Positions 6,090 through 15,297 of a stretch of 16,698 nucleotides of DNA are shown one piece after another (positions within the stretch are counted from its first letter, which is position 1; every line of letters begins with the position of its first letter). Source of the stretch: DATNIC01 sp035604635 (GTDB taxonomy: Bacteria; Vulcanimicrobiota; Vulcanimicrobiia; Vulcanimicrobiales; Vulcanimicrobiaceae). Below the pieces are notes generated by a model. The model saw only the letters and a program-made list of their open reading frames with translations, was not told where the DNA came from and ran no database searches. The stretch lies in NCBI GenBank assembly GCA_035604635.1, contig DATNIC010000031.1, positions 1-16,698 of the forward strand, given 5' to 3'. The position numbers were made by a program, and so were the translations under genes.

Positions 6090-6193
6090 CGGGCCCCCTC
6101 GGGGAAAGATGAACTTAGTAAGATCATGATGGGCCCGACGGTTTGGGGGCCCCATGCGCAGCATGGGGGGCGCGGAGCCTGGGGCGGAGCGCC
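6090..6193 (+). repeat. Structured intergenic element, copy 2 (three hairpins)
   Basis: Same layout as the element at 4581. P1 is 6090-6096 with 6131-6137 (CGGGCCC with GGGCCCG), enclosing the conserved CTCGGGGAA at 6099-6107. P2 is 6150-6157 with 6161-6168 with a GCA loop. P3 is 6169-6173 with 6189-6193, with an inner stem 6177-6179 with 6183-6185. The P1-P2 gap is 12 bases and the P2-P3 gap is zero, as in copy 1. The P3 3' side overlaps a GGAG (6186-6189) that could be the ribosome-binding site for the cyclase start at 6200. Confidence 0.75.
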
Positions 6194-6199
6194 GTAAGA

Positions 6200-8008
6200 A
6201 TGCAAGCAAAGTGGCAGTACCGCTTTCCGGTTTCGCGGGAGCGGTTGTGGCCGTTCGTCTCGGACACCGATCGCATCAATCGGAGTGCCGGTCTGCCACC
6301 CGTGACGTATCGCCTTGAGACAGGCCCCGATGGAAGACCACGCACGATCGCGACGGCGCGACGCGGGCCGCTGCGTATCGCGTGGGAAGAGCCGCCGTTC
6401 GAGTGGGAAGTCCCCACGCGGCTCGGCGTGACGCGCCGTTTTTTGGATGGCCCGTTCCAGACCTTCGTCAGCGAGGTGCGGCTCGCGGCGGACGGAGACG
6501 GGACGGTGCTCGAGCATCGGGTCGAGTTGCAGCCGCGCAACGCGTTGGGGAGAGTGCTCGCGCCGCTCGTGATCGAGTTTGGCCGGCGCGGCGCCGAGCG
6601 CGCCTATGCGGATGCGATGCGGGCCGCGCTTGCGGACGGAGATGCACCGGCGCCGACGCAGCGTCAGGCAGAGGAAGAGACGGCGCTCGAACGGCGCTTC
6701 GTCCGGGCCCTCGAGCAGGAGCGCGCGCTCGAGGGGAAGGTCGAGGCGCTTCGCGGACCCGCACGGGCGCTCGCCGCCTTTCTCGAAATGGCCGACGAGC
6801 GCGACCTTGCGCGCATCAAGCCGTACGCGCTCGCCGATCAGCTCATGACGGACCGGCGCTCGGTGCTCGCGGTGATGCTCGCGCTGACGCGCGGCGGCTT
6901 CTTGGATTTGTCGTGGGACGTGATCTGCGGGAGCTGTCGGCGGCCGCAGCAGTTCGACAAGCTCGAGGATCTGAAGTCGGGGATCCACTGCCCGATGTGC
7001 AACATCACGTACGGCCCCGAGTTCGACCGCAATGTCGAGGTGACGTTCAGCGCGGCGCCGCTCGGCAAGGGAGTCGACGTGCCGGTGTTCTGCGCCGTCG
7101 GGCCACACGCGAACCGGCAGGTCTTCGCGCAGTCAGCGCTCGACGCGGGTGACGGCGTGACGTTCGAGGTTCCGCTGGCGCCGGGGCGCTATGCGATCTC
7201 GGTTGCGCCCGATCGTGCGATCGCATTCGACGTCGAAGAGACCGGCGAGCAATCGGCGATCGACGGAGAATTCGACGCGCAGGTGATCCGGCTGTCGACG
7301 AAGCGGGTCAAGCCCGGCGTGCTGCGGATCACCATGAAAAACGCGACAGCCGCGCCTGCGCTCGTGAAGGTCGTCGAAGCCGCGCTTCCCGCAGATATCG
7401 CGACCGCGGCCGACGTCACGGCGATCCAAGAGTTCCGGGATCTGTTTTCGAGCGAAGTCCTCGCCACCGGACTCGAGCTCGCGATTCGCTCGATGACGAT
7501 CGTCTTCAGCGACTTGGTCGGCTCGACGCACCTGTACTCCTCGCATGGCGACGCGCCGGCGTTTCGGATCGTAAGCGAACACTTCGATTGCCTGCGCGAT
7601 TTGATCGCTGAATATCGAGGGGCGATCGTCAAGACGATCGGTGACGCCGTTATGGCGGTCTTTGTCGACGCCGGCGATGCGTTTGAGGCAGCCGTGCGTT
7701 TCGCGCCGAGCGTCGGAATCGTGCAGGGGCCGACCGGTCCGCTCGAAATTCGTGTCGGCATGCACTGCGGTCCGTGTATCGCGATGCGCGCGAACGATCG
7801 CCTCGACTACTTTGGCACCACGGTGAACCTCGCGGCGCGAATCGGACACATCGCCGGAGCAGGCGAGGTAGCGCTCTCCGAAACGATGGCCGCGTTGCCG
7901 GTCATTGCCGCTCGGATCGCGTCGCGCCGGCAGCAGGTCGAGAACATCCAGTTCAAAGGGATCGCCGGGCCGGTCGGCGTCATCCGGATCGCAGCCGACG
8001 CGCCGTAG
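6200..8008 (+). CDS. Class III adenylate cyclase with SRPBCC, zinc-ribbon and DUF5939-like regions
   Basis: A 602-residue multidomain cyclase making cAMP from ATP. Residues 1 to about 150 look like an SRPBCC/START-like ligand-binding fold (FPVSRERLWPFVSDTDRINR). The middle resembles the DUF5939 region that often precedes bacterial cyclases and has a zinc-ribbon with C243, C246, C264 and C267. A beta-rich domain follows, to about residue 400. The C-terminal catalytic domain has both metal aspartates (D438 in FSDLVGST and D482 in KTIGDAVMA), adenine-selecting K478 and D536, and transition-state N543 and R547 (TVNLAAR). It looks catalytically complete and ATP-specific. I chose ATG 6200; the frame runs back to 6143, but those codons fall in the structured element. 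No membrane segment is seen, so it is a cytoplasmic enzyme probably gated by a ligand or redox state. The next gene starts immediately after its stop. Confidence 0.9.
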   Translation: MQAKWQYRFPVSRERLWPFVSDTDRINRSAGLPPVTYRLETGPDGRPRTIATARRGPLRIAWEEPPFEWEVPTRLGVTRRFLDGPFQTFVSEVRLAADGDGTVLEHRVELQPRNALGRVLAPLVIEFGRRGAERAYADAMRAALADGDAPAPTQRQAEEETALERRFVRALEQERALEGKVEALRGPARALAAFLEMADERDLARIKPYALADQLMTDRRSVLAVMLALTRGGFLDLSWDVICGSCRRPQQFDKLEDLKSGIHCPMCNITYGPEFDRNVEVTFSAAPLGKGVDVPVFCAVGPHANRQVFAQSALDAGDGVTFEVPLAPGRYAISVAPDRAIAFDVEETGEQSAIDGEFDAQVIRLSTKRVKPGVLRITMKNATAAPALVKVVEAALPADIATAADVTAIQEFRDLFSSEVLATGLELAIRSMTIVFSDLVGSTHLYSSHGDAPAFRIVSEHFDCLRDLIAEYRGAIVKTIGDAVMAVFVDAGDAFEAAVRFAPSVGIVQGPTGPLEIRVGMHCGPCIAMRANDRLDYFGTTVNLAARIGHIAGAGEVALSETMAALPVIAARIASRRQQVENIQFKGIAGPVGVIRIAADAP

Positions 8009-8950
8009 ATGCGGCGCTGGTTACTGTGGTCCATTGGGGCCGTTGCGCTGTGTGCGCTCGGATTCGCCGGCCCGTCGGGCGCGGCTGACGACGTTGCGGT
8101 CGCGTACGACCAAATCGAACGCGCCCTGCCTGCCGGTGCCGTCCCGCCCGCACCCGACGAGTTTGACGCGGATGAGGCAGAGACGCGCAAGGCGATCGCG
8201 CTCCGGCCCGGGGGCAAGCGGGGCATCTCGCGATTGATCGGATCGATGGGACGGAAAGGGCCGGCCGATGCGCTATCCGCCTTGTCGGATGATTTGCGCG
8301 ATGCCGGCTTTCCGCGGCTCGAACGGCACGTGTTCTATCGCGGCTGGGAACGGATCGAAGACATCGTCGGCGGGACGATCGTACTGCGCAAATGCGATCA
8401 AGGGATGCTAGTCACCCTCGACAGCGTGCACAAGACCTATCGAGTCGACGAGCCGGCCGCGGTCGATCGTGCTCGCTTGTTGGAACGCGCGGCTGGCGAG
8501 CGGGCGGGCGGAGGTTCACTCGACGTCGTCCGTCGCGTCGAGAAGATGCAGAGCCGTACGATCGACGGGATCGTAGCGGACGCCTATCGAGCGACGCAGA
8601 CGTTGCGCAGCGACTCCGCGACGGGGAGTTGCCGCGTTGCAACGATCGCGTCTCAAACCGAGACGTACTACGCGCCGTTCGGCGCGCCGGTCTCGACGTG
8701 CCCGCGCGCGGCACCGGATTTCCCGGCGACGCCGCTCGCGGTCGTTGCGCGCGACGGTTGCCGGCCGAGCGGCGTCGCCCATGCCAGCGGGACGACGGAA
8801 CCATCGGCGCCGCTGGTCCTCTATCGTTTGATGACGTTGACCGAAGGGCGCACTCGGATGATGCTGCTGTTGGCGCGCGGTCATCTGCGCACGATCGTTT
8901 CGCCCGCAGCGCTCTTCGAGATTCCGCCGGGGTACGCAAAGGCGTCGTAA
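8009..8950 (+). CDS. Unknown exported protein downstream of the cyclase
   Basis: A 313-residue protein with a clear Sec signal peptide: MRRWLLWSIGAVALCALGFA, with cleavage likely after SGA near residue 25. The mature part has four cysteines (KCDQ, GSCRVA, STCPRA, DGCRPS), an even number that suggests disulfides in the periplasm or outside. The stretch GTIVLRKCDQGMLVTLDSVHKTYRVDEP reads like successive beta strands of a lipoprotein-sorting or DUF4412-like fold, but this is a loose resemblance. The ATG directly follows the cyclase stop codon (TAGATG), so the two are translated from one message. There is no catalytic motif that I can recognise. A role in sensing or handling an envelope ligand linked to cAMP signalling is conceivable but not shown. 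Confidence 0.8.
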   Translation: MRRWLLWSIGAVALCALGFAGPSGAADDVAVAYDQIERALPAGAVPPAPDEFDADEAETRKAIALRPGGKRGISRLIGSMGRKGPADALSALSDDLRDAGFPRLERHVFYRGWERIEDIVGGTIVLRKCDQGMLVTLDSVHKTYRVDEPAAVDRARLLERAAGERAGGGSLDVVRRVEKMQSRTIDGIVADAYRATQTLRSDSATGSCRVATIASQTETYYAPFGAPVSTCPRAAPDFPATPLAVVARDGCRPSGVAHASGTTEPSAPLVLYRLMTLTEGRTRMMLLLARGHLRTIVSPAALFEIPPGYAKAS

Positions 8951-8960
8951 CGGCCGCCTG

Positions 8961-8969
8961 TGGTATCAT
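8961..8969 (+). promoter_or_regulatory. Extended -10 promoter element for SRP RNA
   Basis: TGGTATCAT: a TATCAT hexamer at 8964-8969 with a TGn extension just upstream, placed 6-12 bases before the start of the SRP RNA. I see no good -35 box, as is usual for extended -10 promoters. Confidence 0.5.
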
Positions 8970-8974
8970 AGGCG

Positions 8975-9095
<121 letters not shown>

Positions 9096-9165
9096 AGGCT
9101 ATCGAACAGGTGATCGATAGAGCGAGCAGGACCTCGGCGACTGCCGCGACAAGGCGGACCCCTCG

Positions 9166-10098
9166 GTGAAGCGACGCTACCTTGTGAAGATCATCCCCCC
9201 GCGGGGATATGCGATCTATCGTTTCGAGTTTGCGTGGCGCCACGTCGCGGTTCTAGGCGCGGCGTTGATGCTCGTCGTCCTGGCGGGTCTTGCGGTCCAT
9301 GTCTACCAATTGGTGGCCGCCGACGCCACGGTCGCGCACTTGCGCTCGATTGCCGAGCAGCAGCGAGCCAAGCTCGACGCGATGAATGCCGAAGCAGCGG
9401 CTATCGCGCACCAAATCGATGCGCTCAGCAGGCGCAATCAAGAAATCCGCCGCGCGATCGGGCTCGAGACAAGCCGGCAACGAGATGAGCGCCTGAAGAT
9501 GCGCGACGACCGGCAATCGAACGCGGGGATGCCTCGGTCGTTCGCAGAGGTCGAGTCGCGGTTAGCGGAGCTCGCGCAAGCGTCCGCTCAGGCGTCGACC
9601 GACGAATTGGGTCTCGAGAAAGTTGCGTTGCGCGTCCTCAACGCGCGGCGAATCGAGGCGATCGCGCGCGCGGCGTTGCTCGCCGCAATTCCGTCGATCA
9701 ATCCGCTCGGCGATGCGCCGATCAACTCCGGCTTCGGCTACCGGAGTTTCCCGTGGCCGGAGTTCCATCCCGGCGTTGATCTGGCCGGCAACTACGGCGA
9801 GCCGGTCCGTGCAGCCGCAGCCGGGGTTGTTGTAACAGCCGGCTGGGACAGCGGGTATGGAATCAAAGTGGACATCGATCACGGCAACCGTTATCACACC
9901 TGGTACGCGCATCTGTCGCGTGCGGACGTCGCCATCGGACAGCGAGTGACGAAGGGGCAGATCATCGCTCGCGTCGGCGCGACGGGCGAAGCGACGGGCC
10001 CGCACTTGCACTATCAGGTGATGTTCGAGGGAACCCCGGTCGACCCGTCGCCGTTCTTGAACGGCGTTCCGCAAAAGATCCTGGCCGGGGTGCAATAA
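9166..10098 (+). CDS. M23-family metallopeptidase (LytM/peptidoglycan hydrolase)
   Basis: A 310-residue membrane-anchored peptidase of the M23 family, which cleaves peptide crossbridges of peptidoglycan or activates amidases. One membrane segment lies at about 27-49, followed by a charged, Ala-rich coiled coil (about 52-110) and a linker. The C-terminal LytM domain begins at INSGFGYRSFPWPEFHPGVDLA. Zinc ligands H201 and D205 (HPGVD) and the HLH pair (H280, H282) are all present, so it should be active. The GTG start at 9166 places MKRRYLVK before the membrane segment, a good inside-positive n-region. It is the first gene of a tight run: yggT starts 6 bases after its stop. Which crossbridge is cut, and whether it works with an amidase like EnvC/NlpD partners, is not visible. 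Confidence 0.92.
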   Translation: MKRRYLVKIIPPRGYAIYRFEFAWRHVAVLGAALMLVVLAGLAVHVYQLVAADATVAHLRSIAEQQRAKLDAMNAEAAAIAHQIDALSRRNQEIRRAIGLETSRQRDERLKMRDDRQSNAGMPRSFAEVESRLAELAQASAQASTDELGLEKVALRVLNARRIEAIARAALLAAIPSINPLGDAPINSGFGYRSFPWPEFHPGVDLAGNYGEPVRAAAAGVVVTAGWDSGYGIKVDIDHGNRYHTWYAHLSRADVAIGQRVTKGQIIARVGATGEATGPHLHYQVMFEGTPVDPSPFLNGVPQKILAGVQ

Positions 10099-10104
10099 GC
10101 CGCC

Positions 10105-10362
10105 GTGCCTTGCTCTCTCCTCGCTGTGCTGCACCAGCTGATCACGATCTATGTCGTGATCATGCTCGTCTACGCGGTCGTTTCATGGATCCCGAGCATC
10201 CGCGGGCGTTGGACGGATTACGTCGCGATGTTGGTCGAGCCGGTCCTGCGGCCGGTGCGCCGGATCATCCCGCCGCTGGGCGGGCTGGATCTCTCGTTCC
10301 TGATCGTCATCATCTTGTTGCAGGTGGTCGACGGGTCGCTCCGCGGGGTTGCCTGCACCTAG
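10105..10362 (+). CDS. YggT-family small membrane protein
   Basis: An 85-residue integral membrane protein with two hydrophobic segments (about residues 5-27 and 62-78). Between them is the YggT signature: SWIPSIRGRW, then LVEPVLRPVRRIIPPLGGLDLSF. In other bacteria this family is linked to cell shape, division and osmotic shock, and it is often encoded near yggS and the divisome. Here it sits between the M23 peptidase (6-base gap) and lepA (17-base gap), so it is part of one operon with an envelope enzyme and a translation factor. The start is GTG at 10105. Function is otherwise unknown. Confidence 0.9.
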   Translation: MPCSLLAVLHQLITIYVVIMLVYAVVSWIPSIRGRWTDYVAMLVEPVLRPVRRIIPPLGGLDLSFLIVIILLQVVDGSLRGVACT

Positions 10363-10379
10363 TAAGCGAATCTAGCGGC

Positions 10380-12205
<1,826 letters not shown>

Positions 12206-12209
<4 letters not shown>

Positions 12210-13243
12210 ATGCTCAGTTCGACGTCGCTCACGCTGCTCAACGTTTGGGAGAGCGTCGCTTCCGGAGCGATGTTTCCGGTCGATTGTGACGGGAAGAGCA
12301 GAACGTTCGTGGTGTTCGCTACGTAGAGCGTACCGTCGGCCGCGAGCGCGACGCCGCTTGGAGCATTGAGCGCCGTGCTGCTCCCCGCGATCGCGTGGAA
12401 AGGACTCGCGTTTCCGTTCGAAGTCCCCGGGAAGACGAAAATCGCGTTCGCCGTCGAGTCGGCCACATAGAGGTTGCTCGGCGTGTTCCCGTCGAGGATC
12501 ACATCCGACGGTGTTTTCAAGCCGGTAGCGCTCCCAATAATAACGGCCTTGGGCGTGAGGTTACCGGCGCTGGGAAGGATAGGAGTTGCGTATTCGGTCA
12601 CCGATGCATTGCCGGAATTTGCGACCCAGAGGTTCCCCGCGGTGTCGAAGCCGAGGCCGCGTGGTCCCGAGAGACCGGTAGTCGATCCCGAAATCACGGC
12701 AGTCGGTGCGACGTTGCCCGTCGCATTCGCGGCGAAGATCAAGATCGACGATGTCCCGGTACTGCAGTTCGTACTAGCGTTGCTGCAGTTCGCAACGTAC
12801 ATGTTGAGCGAGGAGTCGACCGCGATGCCGAACACGCGTCCCAGCTGCGTGCTGCTCCCGCTGATCGAAAGGGTCGGGGTTTGATTGTTTTGCGCACCGA
12901 CGGCGAAGACGGTGATGAGCGACGCCTGCGTCGTCGCATTGTAGTTTGAGACGTAGAGGTTGTGATTGCCGTCGAAGGCCATCGATTGCGGACCGTTGAG
13001 CTGCGTGTTGCTCCCGGTAATCGGGCTTGCCGGGATCGAGTTCGGCCCTGGGCTCGGCGCAAGTATGACGAGTTGGTTTTTCGACGGGTCGGAGATGTAG
13101 ATGGTTCCCGAGATGAAGGGGATCGCGGTCGAACCGGTGATGATGTTGGCGGAATTGCCGCCGCCGCAACCCGCGAACGCCCCGCCGATCGCGAGGGCCG
13201 CGAAGAGGATGAAGAGACCGAAAAGTTTACGGCTTCGAATCAC
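12206..13243 (-). CDS. NHL-repeat lipoprotein (beta-propeller)
   Basis: A 345-residue lipoprotein built of NHL-type repeats. The signal runs VIRSRKLFGLFILFAALAIG and ends in a lipobox-like AFAGC (Cys26), followed by a Gly/Asn-rich linker. The body has at least five repeats with a GS.T.L..P.G.a.D...NLYVAN pattern, for example GPRGLGFDTAGNLWVAN and APSGVALAADGTLYVAN, which is typical of a beta-propeller. The GTG at 13241-13243 is chosen because it starts the signal peptide and lies clear of the upstream monooxygenase stop at 13276. A longer frame to 13354 would overlap that gene, and there is a GGGAG about 11 bases upstream. Such proteins are often carbohydrate or protein-binding scaffolds on the cell surface. 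The ligand is unknown. The last three bases overlap the lepA stop codon. Confidence 0.87.
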
Positions 13244-13275
13244 GGTTGCACAGACTCCCGAACGGACTGTGCCCC

Positions 13276-14517
13276 TTACCGGCTTTTTGAGCGCGAGTCC
13301 TTTGCGGCGTCGATCCAAGGGCCCGTGTCGGCACGGATTGGCGGATCTCCCCACAGGAAGCGGTCGAGCAGAGGCCCTCCCAGCATGCTAAAAACCCCGC
13401 TGCGTTGCGCGATCGTCGCGGCGCCGATGGCGATGCGCAAGATACGGCCCGGCCCAAAGCGGTGCAGCGCCGCAGGGAGCGCGTTCTGCTGGCGGGCGAT
13501 ACGCCGCACGCTGCCGGCGCGCGCACGTTCGATCGCGGCGAGCGCACGGTCGATCGTCGGGCCCTCGGTAAGCGCCGGTGCAATGTGGCGGGCCGCGACG
13601 ACCGCGTCTTGCACCGCGACGTTGATCCCTTGAGCTCCGACGGGAGACATCGGGTGCGCAGCATCGCCGATGAAGAGCAGCCCGGGTCGCCACCAGCGGT
13701 CGATCGATTCGCTCGCGATCGGCAAGAGCGTAACGCGGTCGGAGTTCGCGAACTCGGTTTCGAGACTCGCTGCTGCTTCAGGCGGCGCCCTGGCGATAAG
13801 TTCAGGCGGCGGCGGACGCGACGCGCCTTTGGGAATCAACCAACCGACTTGCATGATGTGGCGGCGCGAGGGGAATGCGATACTCAAGTGCGGGCCGTTG
13901 ACTTCGAGGTAGACGAGGTCGTTTGCGTCGGTGGCCGCGCGTGCTGAAAACCAGAGGAGGTCGTACGGAACGCTCGCCAAGTGTATCGGCGCGGCGATAG
14001 AGCGTCGGACAGCCGAGAAGCGCCCGTCGCAGGCCACCACAAGCGCGGCGGCGATCGATTCGAGCCGGTCACCTCGCTCGACGACGTCGATGCCGGCGAC
14101 GCGCTCGCCGCTGTACCGAAGCGCCTTGAATGCAGTGGCCATAGCGATCGCCGCTCCGGCCGTGGTTGCGGCGTCCGCCAGTATCTCGAGCAGGAGAGGC
14201 TGTGGAATGAACAGGGACCGGGCCGCGGGATCATCGCCGAGAAGATCCCGAAAATCCAATCGTACTTCCGCGCCGTCGATCCGCCCGACCAGGCCGCGAG
14301 GCGAGCCGTGATCGAGCGCTTCGATCCGCGCACGCAATCCGAGATCGTCGAAGATGCGGCGTGTCCCCGGCTGGATCCCTTCGCCGCGATACTCGCGCTC
14401 GAAGGTCGCATTTTGTTCGACGACCGCGACGGCGTGACCGGCCCGCGCAAGCAGGACGGCTAAAATCAGCCCGGCAGGGCCTGCGCCGACGATCGCGACA
14501 TCCACGCTACGCGCCAT
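13276..14517 (-). CDS. FAD-dependent aromatic-type monooxygenase
   Basis: A 413-residue flavin monooxygenase of the p-hydroxybenzoate-hydroxylase/UbiH fold (FAD_binding_3), which uses NAD(P)H and O2 to hydroxylate a substrate. The Rossmann motif GAGPAG is at 11-16 with E34 binding the ribose. The DG motif (CDG, 163-165) and the GD motif in LLFIGDAAHPMSPVGAQGINVAVQDA (G284, D285) are both present, and the helix AVQDAVVAARHIAPAL follows. Length and order match the family. ATG 14515-14517 overlaps the ATG of the divergent rdgB; a GTG five residues in is an alternative. The substrate is not visible; UbiH/VisC-like or aromatic hydroxylation are the broad options. It is not obviously co-transcribed with the NHL lipoprotein that follows 32 bases later. 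Confidence 0.92.
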   Translation of the reverse strand: MARSVDVAIVGAGPAGLILAVLLARAGHAVAVVEQNATFEREYRGEGIQPGTRRIFDDLGLRARIEALDHGSPRGLVGRIDGAEVRLDFRDLLGDDPAARSLFIPQPLLLEILADAATTAGAAIAMATAFKALRYSGERVAGIDVVERGDRLESIAAALVVACDGRFSAVRRSIAAPIHLASVPYDLLWFSARAATDANDLVYLEVNGPHLSIAFPSRRHIMQVGWLIPKGASRPPPPELIARAPPEAAASLETEFANSDRVTLLPIASESIDRWWRPGLLFIGDAAHPMSPVGAQGINVAVQDAVVAARHIAPALTEGPTIDRALAAIERARAGSVRRIARQQNALPAALHRFGPGRILRIAIGAATIAQRSGVFSMLGGPLLDRFLWGDPPIRADTGPWIDAAKDSRSKSR

Positions 14518-15130
14518 GGATGCCCGTCTTCTGTACGTCGCAACCGGAAACCAGGGAAAGCTCCGCGAGTTTGCCGCGCTGTTCGCGCCTCACGGCATCG
14601 CGGTCGAAGCATACCAGGGCTACGTTGAACCGATCGAAGGCGAACGCACGTATGCCGACAATGCGGCGCTCAAGGCCCGCGCGCTCGCCGCGCAGTTGCG
14701 TGCGAGTGGGGTCGCCGGAGCGGTGATCGCCGACGATTCAGGGATCGAGCTAACGGCGCTCGAGGGTGGCCCAGGTGTCCTCTCGGCGCGGTTCGGCGGA
14801 CCGGACGCATCGTGGGCCGAGCGACGCAGGCTGATCGTCGAGGCCGCCGACCGGTCGAGGCAACGCCTCGCCCGTTTCGTCTGCGCATTGCACTACGTCG
14901 CGGCGGACGGAAGCGAGGTCGCAGCGACCGCAGACGTCATCGGCGAGGTGCCCGCGCACGAGCGCGGCGACGGCGGCTTTTCATACGACGCGGTGTTCTA
15001 CTATCCGCCGGAAGGACGGACGTTTGCGGAACTGACTGAAGAAGAAAAGAATCGTGTGAGTCACCGTGCGCGCGCCGTCGAGGAGTTGCTGCGCAGGCTG
15101 GGATCGAAAGAAACGGCGTTCGGGATGTAG
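14516..15130 (+). CDS. rdgB: XTP/dITP pyrophosphatase (RdgB/HAM1)
   Basis: A 204-residue house-cleaning enzyme that hydrolyses dITP, XTP and ITP to monophosphates and keeps deaminated purines out of DNA and RNA. It has ATGNQGKLREF (residues 9-19) for triphosphate binding, ADDSGIEL (72-79) with the catalytic acidic pair, GPGVLSARFGG, GGFSYDAVF and KNRVSHRARA at the C-terminal base-binding helix. It is complete and should be active. The start ATG 14516 overlaps the divergent monooxygenase ATG on the CATG. The C-terminal residues and stop (TAG 15128-15130) are encoded by the first ten bases of tRNA-Pro(TGG), so the two genes overlap and probably share a transcript. Confidence 0.95.
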   Translation: MDARLLYVATGNQGKLREFAALFAPHGIAVEAYQGYVEPIEGERTYADNAALKARALAAQLRASGVAGAVIADDSGIELTALEGGPGVLSARFGGPDASWAERRRLIVEAADRSRQRLARFVCALHYVAADGSEVAATADVIGEVPAHERGDGGFSYDAVFYYPPEGRTFAELTEEEKNRVSHRARAVEELLRRLGSKETAFGM

Positions 15131-15197
15131 CTCAGCTTGGTAGAGCGCTTGCTTTGGGAGCAAGAAGTCGCAGGTTCAAGTCCTGTCATCCCGACCA
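15121..15197 (+). tRNA. tRNA-Pro(TGG)
   Basis: The acceptor CGGGATG 15121-15127 pairs with 15187-15193. The discriminator is A15194 and CCA is encoded at 15195-15197. The anticodon loop is TTTGGGA inside CTTGC/GCAAG, giving TGG. Its first ten bases are also the end of the rdgB coding sequence: T8, A9 and G10 are the rdgB stop codon. Confidence 0.95.
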
Positions 15198-15198
15198 T

Positions 15199-15271
15199 GC
15201 GCCCGTGGTCTAATGGATAAGGCATCCGCCTTCTAAGCGGAACGATGGGGGTTCGATTCCCTCCGGGCGCG
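15199..15271 (+). tRNA. tRNA-Arg(TCT)
   Basis: The acceptor GCGCCCG 15199-15205 pairs with 15264-15270 and the discriminator is G15271. The anticodon loop is CTTCTAA inside TCCGC/GCGGA, giving TCT. The D stem has three pairs, as usual for this isoacceptor. No CCA is encoded. It lies one base after the CCA of tRNA-Pro, so the two form one unit, and 26 bases before substrate-binding paralog 3. Confidence 0.94.
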
Positions 15272-15297
15272 CAAGTGGATAACGAAAGGGCTCGCCC

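Noticed and set aside
5489..7108. A long open frame (539 codons) on the minus strand
   Set aside because: It lies opposite the GlcG-type gene, the structured element and the cyclase. Its product is Arg/His-rich with no domain pattern, which is typical of an antisense shadow in high-GC DNA.
9098..9120. CTATCGA/TCGATAG hairpin after the SRP RNA
   Set aside because: It has a 7-pair stem but no T run, so it is not supported as a terminator; it could be a chance palindrome.
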